From Bacteroidales bacterium (lineage in GTDB: Bacteria; Bacteroidota; Bacteroidia; Bacteroidales; UBA932), in assembly GCA_017398335.1 (NCBI GenBank), contig JAFQGK010000060.1, positions 1 to 55,156 of the forward strand: a DNA stretch of 55,156 nt, given 5' to 3'. A program made the translations under genes and the position numbers. Positions 27,043 through 34,989 of this stretch are shown here, one piece after another. Positions within the stretch are counted from its first letter, which is position 1. Each line of letters starts with the position of its first letter. Below the pieces are notes generated by a model. The model was not told the origin of the DNA. It worked only from the letters and a program-made list of their open reading frames with translations, and did not search any database.

Positions 27043-28530
27043 ATGCTAAGAAAAATAAGAATAATTCTTGCAGCAGCATTCTTTCTATGCATTACAATGC
27101 TGTTTCTGGACTTTACAGGAAGTCTCCATGCCTGGCTGGGATGGATGGCAAAGATTCAGTTCCTGCCGGCTGTACTCGCCCTGAACATCGGGGTTGTTGC
27201 AGTTCTGGTCATCCTTACTCTCCTGTTCGGAAGAGTGTATTGTTCCATCATCTGTCCTCTCGGAGTCATGCAGGATATAATCTCATGGATTCATGGCAGG
27301 ACGAAGAAAAAGAACAGATTCCGTTTCAGGTATTCTCCTGCAAAGAACTGGCTGAGATATTCCGTGCTTGTGCTTTTCATCATAGGTCTTGCATTGGGCG
27401 CGCATTCGTTAGCAATTCTGATTGCTCCATACAGTGCCTACGGAAGAATTGCAGCTAATCTTTTTGCTCCGATTTACCAATGGGCGAACAATTTCTTTGC
27501 GTGGATTGCAGAAAGAGCAGACAGCTACGCTTTCTACAGCACTGAGGTATGGCTGCGTTCGATTCCTACATTTATAATAGCGGCTGTCACCTTTGTGGTA
27601 ATCTTCGTTCTGGCGTGGAGAAACGGAAGGACCTGGTGCAACACAATATGTCCGGTAGGTACAGTCCTTGGATTCCTTTCACGTTTCAGCGTCTTTGCAC
27701 CTGCCATTGACACTGAAAAATGCCGTAATTGCGGACTTTGCGGGAAGAGGTGCAAGGCATCATGTATTGACATGAAGGAACACGAGATCGATCTTAGCAG
27801 ATGCGTTGCGTGCATGGATTGTATAGATACATGCAAGGAAGGAGCTGTTCACCTTGCATACAGATATGGGAAGAAGAGCGAAAAGAAAGAGGAGAATGTA
27901 GATAACGGACGCAGGGCATTCATAGCATCCGGTGCCATAGCAATGACAACCGCAGCAACAGCAAAGGCACAGGCAGAAGTAGACGGAGGGCTTGCAATGA
28001 TATCTCATGCTGAAAAACCGGTAAGGAACACTCCTCTTGTACCGGCAGGAGCTCTTAGCCTGAAGAACTTCACGAACCATTGCACCGCATGCCAGTTATG
28101 TGTGAGCGTATGTCCTAACCATGTATTAAGACCGTCGGCATCACTTGACACTCTGATGCTTCCGGAAATGGGATATGAAAGAGGTTATTGCCGCCCTGAG
28201 TGTACACTCTGCTCCGAAGTATGCCCTGCCGGCGCCATAAATCCGGTCACCAGAGCGAAGAAATCGTCGATTCAGATAGGACTGGCTATAGTCAATCTTG
28301 ACAACTGCATAGTCAATACAGATAATGTAAACTGCGGCAACTGCGCCAGACACTGTCCTGCCAAGGCAGTAAGGATGGTCCGCAAAGATCCTTCGGATGA
28401 AAACTCTCTGAAGATTCCGACCATAAATGAGCAGAAGTGCATCGGATGCGGTGCATGCGAGAATGTATGTCCGGCACGACCGTTCACAGCCATTCATATA
28501 GAAGGTTACGAAGTTCATAAAACGAAGTAG
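27043..28530 (+). CDS. Membrane polyferredoxin, NapH/NapG-like fusion
   Basis: The 495-residue protein starts with a NapH-like membrane part: about four hydrophobic segments (around 7-25, 42-62, 104-128 and 176-192) and two CXXXCP motifs (C67/C71 and C199/C203). Two 4Fe-4S motifs follow (C227-C237 and C254-C264). Residues 288-311 then read like a Tat signal (NGRRAFIASGAIAM...KAQA), followed by a NapG-like part with clusters at C347-C357, C383-C394, C431-C438 and C466-C476. NapH and NapG are separate quinol-oxidising subunits in proteobacteria, so this looks like a fusion that kept the NapG signal region. It probably moves electrons from quinol to a partner such as the next gene's product, 3 bp downstream. 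Confidence 0.8.
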   Translation: MLRKIRIILAAAFFLCITMLFLDFTGSLHAWLGWMAKIQFLPAVLALNIGVVAVLVILTLLFGRVYCSIICPLGVMQDIISWIHGRTKKKNRFRFRYSPAKNWLRYSVLVLFIIGLALGAHSLAILIAPYSAYGRIAANLFAPIYQWANNFFAWIAERADSYAFYSTEVWLRSIPTFIIAAVTFVVIFVLAWRNGRTWCNTICPVGTVLGFLSRFSVFAPAIDTEKCRNCGLCGKRCKASCIDMKEHEIDLSRCVACMDCIDTCKEGAVHLAYRYGKKSEKKEENVDNGRRAFIASGAIAMTTAATAKAQAEVDGGLAMISHAEKPVRNTPLVPAGALSLKNFTNHCTACQLCVSVCPNHVLRPSASLDTLMLPEMGYERGYCRPECTLCSEVCPAGAINPVTRAKKSSIQIGLAIVNLDNCIVNTDNVNCGNCARHCPAKAVRMVRKDPSDENSLKIPTINEQKCIGCGACENVCPARPFTAIHIEGYEVHKTK

Positions 28531-28533
28531 GCT

Positions 28534-29892
28534 ATGAAAAATATTGATAGAAGAGAATTCATCAGGGTTGCAGGAGGAACAGCACTCACCATTGGTTCCG
28601 CCGGCTTCCTTTCCGGATGCACCGGCAGGAAAAAGACAGACAACGATGACACCGGGTCTGTTACCGGAACAATGACATACCGCACTAACCCAAAGACAGG
28701 CGACAAGGTCAGCATTCTTGGATATGGCTGCATGAGATGGCCCATGATAAAGGGAGAAGATGGAAAGGATGTGGTAGATCAGGAGACAGTTAACCGTCTT
28801 GTCGATCATGCCCTTGAAAACGGAGTGAATTATTTCGATTCTGCCCCCGTATATCTTCATGGACAGAGCGAATCAGCAACAGGCATAGCTCTGAGCAGGC
28901 ATCCCAGAAACAGTTATTTCATTGCGACAAAGCTTTCCAACCACAGGGGTGTAGCCAGGAAAGAGGATGGCATAAACATGTATCGAAATTCACTGGAAGC
29001 CTTCCGGACAGACTACATTGACTATTATCTGCTTCACAGCATAAGCAGCGAAGCCGTGTTCAACAGAAGATTCAAAGACAACGGTCTGATTGACTTCCTT
29101 ATGGAAGAACGAGAGGCCGGCAGAATCAGGAACCTCGGTTTTTCGTTCCATGGCAGCAAGGAAGGTTTTGACGAGCTGATGGCTCTCCATGACAAATATC
29201 ATTGGGACTTTGTGCAGATCCAGCTGAACTGGCTGGATTGGAACCACGCCTCAAAGCGCAATACGAACGCCTCCTACCTACAGGCAGAACTTGACAAAAG
29301 AGGTATTCCTTCCATCATTATGGAACCTCTGCTTGGAGGAAGACTGGCTGACGTTCCGGATCATGTAGCTGACCTTCTGAAGGAAAGGAATCCACAAGGA
29401 AGCATTGCTTCTTGGGCGTTCAGGTTCGCTGGTACGCACACAGGGGTGCTCAACGTCCTTAGCGGAATGACCTGCATTGAACACCTTCAGGACAATATAA
29501 AGACATATTCGCCACTCAAGCCGCTGACAGATGATGACATGACCTTTCTTGAAAAGACTGCCGTCCTGCTCAGCACATATCCTCTCATTCAGTGCAACGA
29601 CTGCAAATACTGCATGCCTTGTCCTTATGGCCTTGACATCCCTTCGATCCTCATGCATTACAACAAATGCGTGAACGAAGGATTCATCAACGATGATGAA
29701 GAAGACGATGAGTACAGGAAAGACAGGAGAGCTTATCTTATCAGCTATGACAGAGCTGTACCTAAACTACGTCAGGCCGACAGATGTGCAGCATGCGGAA
29801 TCTGCGTAAACAGATGCCCGCAGCACATAAACATTCCTGCTGAAATCAGACGTATCGACAGATATATTGAAAAGCTGAAACGCAGCAGATAA
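28534..29892 (+). CDS. Tat-exported lipoprotein aldo/keto reductase with ferredoxin Cys motifs
   Basis: The N-terminus has twin arginines (R6-R7 in DRREFI), a hydrophobic stretch and a lipobox LSGC (C29), so it is a predicted Tat lipoprotein. The core is an aldo/keto reductase with a complete apparent tetrad: D102, Y107, K133 and H168 (FDSAPVY, ATK, LLH). The C-terminal part has two Cys groups, C354-x2-C357-x2-C360-x2-C363 and C418-x2-C421-x2-C424-x3-C428P, which fit 4Fe-4S binding. Cytoplasmic aldo/keto reductases use NADPH, which is not free in the periplasm, so the adjacent membrane polyferredoxin may supply electrons instead. The substrate is unknown. Confidence 0.85.
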   Translation: MKNIDRREFIRVAGGTALTIGSAGFLSGCTGRKKTDNDDTGSVTGTMTYRTNPKTGDKVSILGYGCMRWPMIKGEDGKDVVDQETVNRLVDHALENGVNYFDSAPVYLHGQSESATGIALSRHPRNSYFIATKLSNHRGVARKEDGINMYRNSLEAFRTDYIDYYLLHSISSEAVFNRRFKDNGLIDFLMEEREAGRIRNLGFSFHGSKEGFDELMALHDKYHWDFVQIQLNWLDWNHASKRNTNASYLQAELDKRGIPSIIMEPLLGGRLADVPDHVADLLKERNPQGSIASWAFRFAGTHTGVLNVLSGMTCIEHLQDNIKTYSPLKPLTDDDMTFLEKTAVLLSTYPLIQCNDCKYCMPCPYGLDIPSILMHYNKCVNEGFINDDEEDDEYRKDRRAYLISYDRAVPKLRQADRCAACGICVNRCPQHINIPAEIRRIDRYIEKLKRSR

Positions 29893-29909
29893 TCGTCTGC
29901 TGTTCCGGA

Positions 29910-30007
29910 TACTCCGAGTGCCCTCGGTTTTACAGGATTCTCCCCGCCTGCGGGTCTCCTCCCTTTTCGGGAGCCAATGTCCTGTAAGACCGAGGGCACT
30001 CGGAGTA
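29910..30007. repeat. 98-bp cruciform BIME-like palindromic element
   Basis: Two 28-bp arms (29910-29937 and 29980-30007) are inverted copies with one difference. Each arm contains its own hairpin (CCGAG-TGCC-CTCGG on the left, CCGAG-GGCA-CTCGG on the right). The middle adds two more hairpins: CCCGC/GCGGG (29943-29954) and CTCCC/GGGAG (29959-29973). The whole can fold as a branched cloverleaf. It lies between convergent genes, so it may serve as a bidirectional transcript end, but the modular build resembles paired REP sequences. No transposase is next to it. Confidence 0.8.
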
Positions 30008-30019
30008 ATATGAATATGC

Positions 30020-30469
30020 CTATAGCCAAAGAACCGGTTCTTCACCTGCCATAGACTTCAATGCATCAGAATAATGGTATCTTACTGTAGCCGGTATTGT
30101 CTTCCTGACATATGATATTGTTTCACCTGAATCGACTCCCTTCAATACGAGTATATCTCCCTCACGTGAAACCATCTTGGCCTCTTTCCACTGCACCTTG
30201 TCGGAATATACTCCATTCAGGACAGTGCCGTCATAAGTATAGGTGCCGACATATCTTCTGAATGCGCCTTCTCCATCCTTCTGGAAAAGCTGGAAACTCC
30301 TGTCCTTTGCGAAGGACACATATATCTGAAGAGGCATATCGGCCTCTGCTGACTCATAATACCAGTCTCCGAGAACATCTTCCAACAGCATCTCATCTGA
30401 CTGCACACATGAAACCATGGCCAGAGCCGCCACTACTGCAATGAATATTTTATTGATCAATCCTTTCAT
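30020..30469 (-). CDS. Small lipocalin-like lipoprotein (cassette C)
   Basis: From the ATG at 30469 the product is 149 residues with a lipoprotein signal ending in MVSC (C21). The rest is beta-rich: LGDWYYES, then FAKDRSFQLFQKDGE, GTYTYDGTVLNGVYSD and EGDILVLKG, a run of strands like a half lipocalin or up-down barrel. It is clearly related to the 129-residue lipoprotein at 45118-45507, in the same position after an S8 protease. An earlier in-frame ATG at 30490 overlaps the protease stop and makes a poorer signal. Function is unknown; an inhibitor or chaperone of the adjacent protease is a hypothesis based on position and fold class. Confidence 0.75.
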   Translation of the reverse strand: MKGLINKIFIAVVAALAMVSCVQSDEMLLEDVLGDWYYESAEADMPLQIYVSFAKDRSFQLFQKDGEGAFRRYVGTYTYDGTVLNGVYSDKVQWKEAKMVSREGDILVLKGVDSGETISYVRKTIPATVRYHYSDALKSMAGEEPVLWL

Positions 30470-30480
30470 AACCGACAATT

Positions 30481-32475
30481 TTATAGCCATCCTCCATTCT
30501 TGGCCATTCCTGATTCACGAGACACTATCGACACCTCCTTGGAGAAAGCGGTTCCACCCATGACACCCTCTGTTCCAAGGACATCACCTCCTGCGATGGC
30601 ATGTATTCTTATCTTTGCCGAGCCGTTCTTATTACAGCAGATATTCAGCTTGCCGTTCTTTATGAACGGTTCTTCCTCCAATCCAAGAGCATCTCTAGCC
30701 TCATCACTGATCTCTATGTCAAGATAGGTGAGATTCGCTGCCGCTCCACCCATTGGTTCATTCAAAGACAACTTGGTCATTTCACCTGTCTTTGCCACCA
30801 GATTCGGAGTTCCTTCAATCTGCATATAAAGCCTCCATGTATCGATTGCCCCTGTACCCATCTGACGCCAGTAAGGAGTAAGGTCAAAATTGATTCCATT
30901 GGCAACCTTGGAACAAGTCTCAATATAATGGTCAAGATTGTTCACAGAGGTATAAATCATTGCCAGGAAGTCATCATAAGTAAATTCCTTACCTAATTTT
31001 CTTGCATATGACAGTGCCAGAGCTACAACTCCAGACACATGAGGGCACGCCATGGAAGTTCCCTCCATATATCCATAATCTGTATCATACTCTTTGCACT
31101 CGCTTGGCACCGTTGAAAGTATTGTCGCTCTGTCAGACTCTGTTGTCATGTTGATTGACGAGTCGCCTCCTGGCGCAGAAATATTCGTACCGGGACCATA
31201 GTTAGTGTATACAGCCGGGAGGTAGTCAGGGCCGAAAGCTGCTACTGCGATATAATCCCTATGTGCCGCCGGATAACCGGCAAGATGATAGGCATCATTT
31301 CCAGAAGCAAAGATCACGAAATTCTTATCTACCGGTGAATATGGCTGCCTGTAATTAAAGAAATAATCCAAGCCGACTTTTTCAACGCCGTATGTCAGTT
31401 CAAACTGGCCGTCCGAAGTTACCATACCGCCGGCAAGTCCAAAAGAGCACTGAAGGATACAGGCCCCGTTATTTGCGGCATATTCATATGCCTTGGCTCT
31501 GGAGGCCACGGTTGCGGATGAATTTCCAGAGAAAACCTGACAAGACATGATTCTGACACCGTCACCATTGCCGGAGCCTCCGGCAACGCCTCCCACACCG
31601 ATTCCATTATTGTTCACAGCGGCAACGGTTCCGGCCACATGGGTTCCGTGTCCCCTATCACCATCTTCATTCCATGTGATGTCCTTAGGATATTCGGAAG
31701 TACTGAGGAAGTTCCAGCCATGGATATCATCCACATAGCCATTACCGTCATCATCGATATCATTGTCGGGAATCTCGCCTGCATTCACCCACATGTTATC
31801 TATAAGGTCAGGATGAGTATATTTCACTCCTTCATCACATACTGCCACGATGATTTCCGGATCACCGGCGCATAGCTTCCAGGCTTCCTTGACATTGATG
31901 TCGGCTCCCTCACGTGAAGTCTGGGCAACACTAAGGTCTACGTTATTTACATAATGCCACTGGTCTGGAAGAAGGGGATCATTATATGGAAGGTCGAACT
32001 CTCCATATGCTTTTGGCTCATAACGGTAAGGAGTACCTTCGCTGCCATAATTTCTTTGCACGACAGTATTGAACTGCACATGTTCTACTGATGCAACCGA
32101 AGCGAACCTTTCTGCCACTGCCGACGGATTCTGCCTGTCCTCGAAAGTTACAACATACCATCTGTGAAGACCCTTGGAACGGGCAAGAGCATTATCTGAC
32201 ACGAAAAGTCTCTCCAGATGCTTTACACCAGTATCTTCACACGCCTCCTCAAACGCAAGATCCGATGCGCCTCTGCCAAGTTCCTGAACCAGTTCCTCAC
32301 TCAGCATCAGAAGCATGGTCTCCTCATCAGCATCCTCAGGGGAATTGACTACCTTTGCAGCATACGCAGAAGCGGCATCCATTCCGGTATCCCCTGACAC
32401 AGGTCCACCGGTTTCCGCACACCCTGCCATCATAACAGATGCCACAATCAAGGTACCAACTGTTTTTCTTAACAT
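30481..32475 (-). CDS. S8 subtilisin-like serine protease lipoprotein (cassette C)
   Basis: The 664-residue product has a lipoprotein signal (MMAGC, C19), a propeptide-like region (about 45-190) and a subtilase domain. The triad is D214 (VAVCDEGV), H276 (GHGTHVAGT) and S474 (GTSMACPHVSG), with oxyanion N393. The Asp motif is DEG where most subtilases have DTG or DSG. A beta-rich extension (about 550-664) follows and the protein ends in GGWL; its paralogue at 45518-47491 ends in QGWL. It should be a surface or periplasmic endopeptidase. It sits 27 bp after a large lipoprotein gene and 11 bp before the lipocalin-like gene, downstream of SusC/SusD. Confidence 0.93.
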   Translation of the reverse strand: MLRKTVGTLIVASVMMAGCAETGGPVSGDTGMDAASAYAAKVVNSPEDADEETMLLMLSEELVQELGRGASDLAFEEACEDTGVKHLERLFVSDNALARSKGLHRWYVVTFEDRQNPSAVAERFASVASVEHVQFNTVVQRNYGSEGTPYRYEPKAYGEFDLPYNDPLLPDQWHYVNNVDLSVAQTSREGADINVKEAWKLCAGDPEIIVAVCDEGVKYTHPDLIDNMWVNAGEIPDNDIDDDGNGYVDDIHGWNFLSTSEYPKDITWNEDGDRGHGTHVAGTVAAVNNNGIGVGGVAGGSGNGDGVRIMSCQVFSGNSSATVASRAKAYEYAANNGACILQCSFGLAGGMVTSDGQFELTYGVEKVGLDYFFNYRQPYSPVDKNFVIFASGNDAYHLAGYPAAHRDYIAVAAFGPDYLPAVYTNYGPGTNISAPGGDSSINMTTESDRATILSTVPSECKEYDTDYGYMEGTSMACPHVSGVVALALSYARKLGKEFTYDDFLAMIYTSVNNLDHYIETCSKVANGINFDLTPYWRQMGTGAIDTWRLYMQIEGTPNLVAKTGEMTKLSLNEPMGGAAANLTYLDIEISDEARDALGLEEEPFIKNGKLNICCNKNGSAKIRIHAIAGGDVLGTEGVMGGTAFSKEVSIVSRESGMAKNGGWL

Positions 32476-32502
32476 ATATAATCTTCTTTAAATTTCTGGT
32501 TG

Positions 32503-34968
32503 TTATCTTTCAACTGCCTCAAAACCAGTTGATTCAAGACCGTTATAAGGAATCATCTGGAATTCATTCACCGGAAGAGCATTGAGATCCAGATAATTCT
32601 TGATATACCTTCCTGAGCGCGCCAGCTCGGCAGCCGATCTTATAAAGCCGTCAAATGTTTCGACATTGTTGACAGGTCCCCTCACTATCAGATTATGGAA
32701 CTGTCCGATCTGGCCCATTGTGACGGTTTCATCTTCCTCCTCGTCATCTTCTTCAGTAACGAGCATACCGTTCTCCGCTATAAGCCTGTCATCAACATCG
32801 GGTCTGATCAGCAGCATATCGGTCACAATTCCAAGCAGGCCGTTCATCATGGTATGGCTTTGATCGGCATATGCCAGCAAAGCCAGTCCCTCACATTCCT
32901 CACCATAGTCAGCGAACTGTCCGGAATCCACGATGGCAAATATACCATCGCTGACATATCCACCCAAAAGGCCTACTCTACCTCCATATAACGCACCGGA
33001 TGCCGTATACATATATACCAAAGGATAATAGATAGATCCCTCATACACAAAATGATCGAATGCCTGTTCGAAATTATAAAGGAAGCCGTCAAGATAAACG
33101 AAGGTCATCTTGTCCTCCTTCATGTTGAAATTCTTTCTCGCATGTGGGAAAAGGCCTGAAATCGACGCATAACTATAACCTGGCATACTTCCTGAACCTG
33201 GTGAGATGATAGCATCTCCAAGGTATTCCCTTGAATACATTCCATTCTCAATGGCGTAATAACGATACTCACCGCAATAGCCATCAAGGTTGGCAGGAAT
33301 AAGGTCCTGACTGATATCCGAAAGATCATATTGTGCAAGACGGGCATCCCATTTACCTTCTGTAGACCTGCATGCCGTAAAGACTTTCTCTCTGTAACCG
33401 TTATAAGCATCCACTACAAGGATATATTCGGTGCCCGGAACAAGGTAACCCTGCTTCAAGGAGAGACCTGTACTGTTCACAAGATCCAGACTGGCCTTGT
33501 TCATCTGGTACTCCTTCATCTCACTGAGAATAACATCCGGGTTCTTATCCCACTCGCTCTTTTCATAAATTCCGGCATGTATGCGCTGAATATTCTTGCC
33601 ATTGATATAAAGTTCCAGAGAATTCTTCGATGTAAGTCCTTCAGAAGCATATTTATCAGAGACCGTAAGACCACATGACAGAATCACCTGCTTTCTGTCA
33701 CCACGGGCATCCTCGGCATTCAGATAGCCGAAACTTACATTTGAATACTTCCGGATATTACCAGAAGCATCGAATCCCACAGCAACAAGCGAATAAACTC
33801 CTGTCTTTTCGAAAGAAAGATTCAGTTGAGCCTCCTTCTTGAGCTTCCTGACATTCTCGGTGATCAGCCCCTGTGCCATTTCCTCAGCCCTGGCCGCTGC
33901 CGCTGTTTCAGTAATCGTTCCCTCGAAGGCAGAAAGCCATACCTGAGTGATATCACGTCCGAAATCAACATCCACCGGAATCATTCCATTCTGATCGGAA
34001 ACACCTACAGTCATGTCCACATCATATTCCTTGGCTCTATAGCCGGGAAGGATAATACGATGATTTCCTGAAGAATTGGCAGAATACCATCCCATAAGCT
34101 CAAGCTTCATCTGAAGAGAGCCTGAAGGGAATTCTATCACACCCTCACTAAGTTTTCCATATACTGAAGTAATTGAAGCGCCGAAATCAGCCGCATTCTC
34201 AGTCACATAAGAACCTATCGAAACCTCACCATAATCGGAATGCAGGATAAGACCACACTTGAAAGTAGGAATCCATACTTTATCCGGATCGGTTGCATCA
34301 ACGTATGTATATGACTGGTACACACAGTTAGAGGACATGTTTCCTCCGAATATTCCGGACATATATGCATTGTTGTACACATCATACATCCTGTAATATC
34401 CGGGCATATCGTCTCTTTCCTGAATCTCGATATCCCGTTCATAATCCTTGCTGGATACTGAGAACCAATCCTGAAAGACTGCATCACGATATTTTCCAGT
34501 CAACTCACCATTCGGTCCCTTCAGTGAATTCCACTGAATCATTGTCACACTGAACTGAATTGAAGAACTGTTCTTCGAATACTTTGAGACATACTCGTCT
34601 CCATCAATCTCCAGAGTACAATCATACGTAACACCGATTTCAATGGAAGGGAAGGTAACGACAAGATCAGCTACCGGTTCCTCATCCTTGAATTCTATTT
34701 CATAGACCGAGAACACATGAGCAGGATCGGTTATCTTGACAGGGACATTCAGGTCGCCCTCTGTATTTGTTCTCCTCACCTTGAAAGTAAATACTGTCGG
34801 GTCAGTCGGTTCTATCTGAATATCTCCTGTGCCTGACTGAACCGGGAAATATACCCCATAGCAATTTTCATTATCCGCTTCTCCCGGCTGATATCTCAGT
34901 TCCTCCTGACACGATACCACGGCAAGAGAAATCAGGATTGTCATAAAATATATGAAATGTCTTTTCAT
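32503..34968 (-). CDS. Large multidomain surface lipoprotein (cassette C)
   Basis: The 821-residue protein has a lipoprotein signal (AVVSC, C20). The N-terminal domain (about 35-150) starts with the motif ENCYGVYFPVQSGTG and reads like an Ig-like sandwich (FTFKVRRTNTEGDLNVPVKI). The middle holds Fn3-like strands (KTGVYSLVAVGFDASGN) and a Tyr-rich beta region. The C-terminus has an acidic run (EEDDEEEDE) and a helical tail. It is homologous along its length to the 860-residue protein at 47565-50147. Its position right after SusD matches that of SusE/SusF-type surface binding proteins, so it may bind the cassette's substrate, but no carbohydrate-binding family is recognisable. Confidence 0.75.
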   Translation of the reverse strand: MKRHFIYFMTILISLAVVSCQEELRYQPGEADNENCYGVYFPVQSGTGDIQIEPTDPTVFTFKVRRTNTEGDLNVPVKITDPAHVFSVYEIEFKDEEPVADLVVTFPSIEIGVTYDCTLEIDGDEYVSKYSKNSSSIQFSVTMIQWNSLKGPNGELTGKYRDAVFQDWFSVSSKDYERDIEIQERDDMPGYYRMYDVYNNAYMSGIFGGNMSSNCVYQSYTYVDATDPDKVWIPTFKCGLILHSDYGEVSIGSYVTENAADFGASITSVYGKLSEGVIEFPSGSLQMKLELMGWYSANSSGNHRIILPGYRAKEYDVDMTVGVSDQNGMIPVDVDFGRDITQVWLSAFEGTITETAAAARAEEMAQGLITENVRKLKKEAQLNLSFEKTGVYSLVAVGFDASGNIRKYSNVSFGYLNAEDARGDRKQVILSCGLTVSDKYASEGLTSKNSLELYINGKNIQRIHAGIYEKSEWDKNPDVILSEMKEYQMNKASLDLVNSTGLSLKQGYLVPGTEYILVVDAYNGYREKVFTACRSTEGKWDARLAQYDLSDISQDLIPANLDGYCGEYRYYAIENGMYSREYLGDAIISPGSGSMPGYSYASISGLFPHARKNFNMKEDKMTFVYLDGFLYNFEQAFDHFVYEGSIYYPLVYMYTASGALYGGRVGLLGGYVSDGIFAIVDSGQFADYGEECEGLALLAYADQSHTMMNGLLGIVTDMLLIRPDVDDRLIAENGMLVTEEDDEEEDETVTMGQIGQFHNLIVRGPVNNVETFDGFIRSAAELARSGRYIKNYLDLNALPVNEFQMIPYNGLESTGFEAVER

Positions 34969-34989
34969 CGTCGTAGGAAATTTATCAGA

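Noticed and set aside
28141-28860. 239-codon minus-strand open frame across the polyferredoxin/reductase junction
   Set aside because: It crosses two strongly supported plus-strand genes and has a nonsense-like composition.
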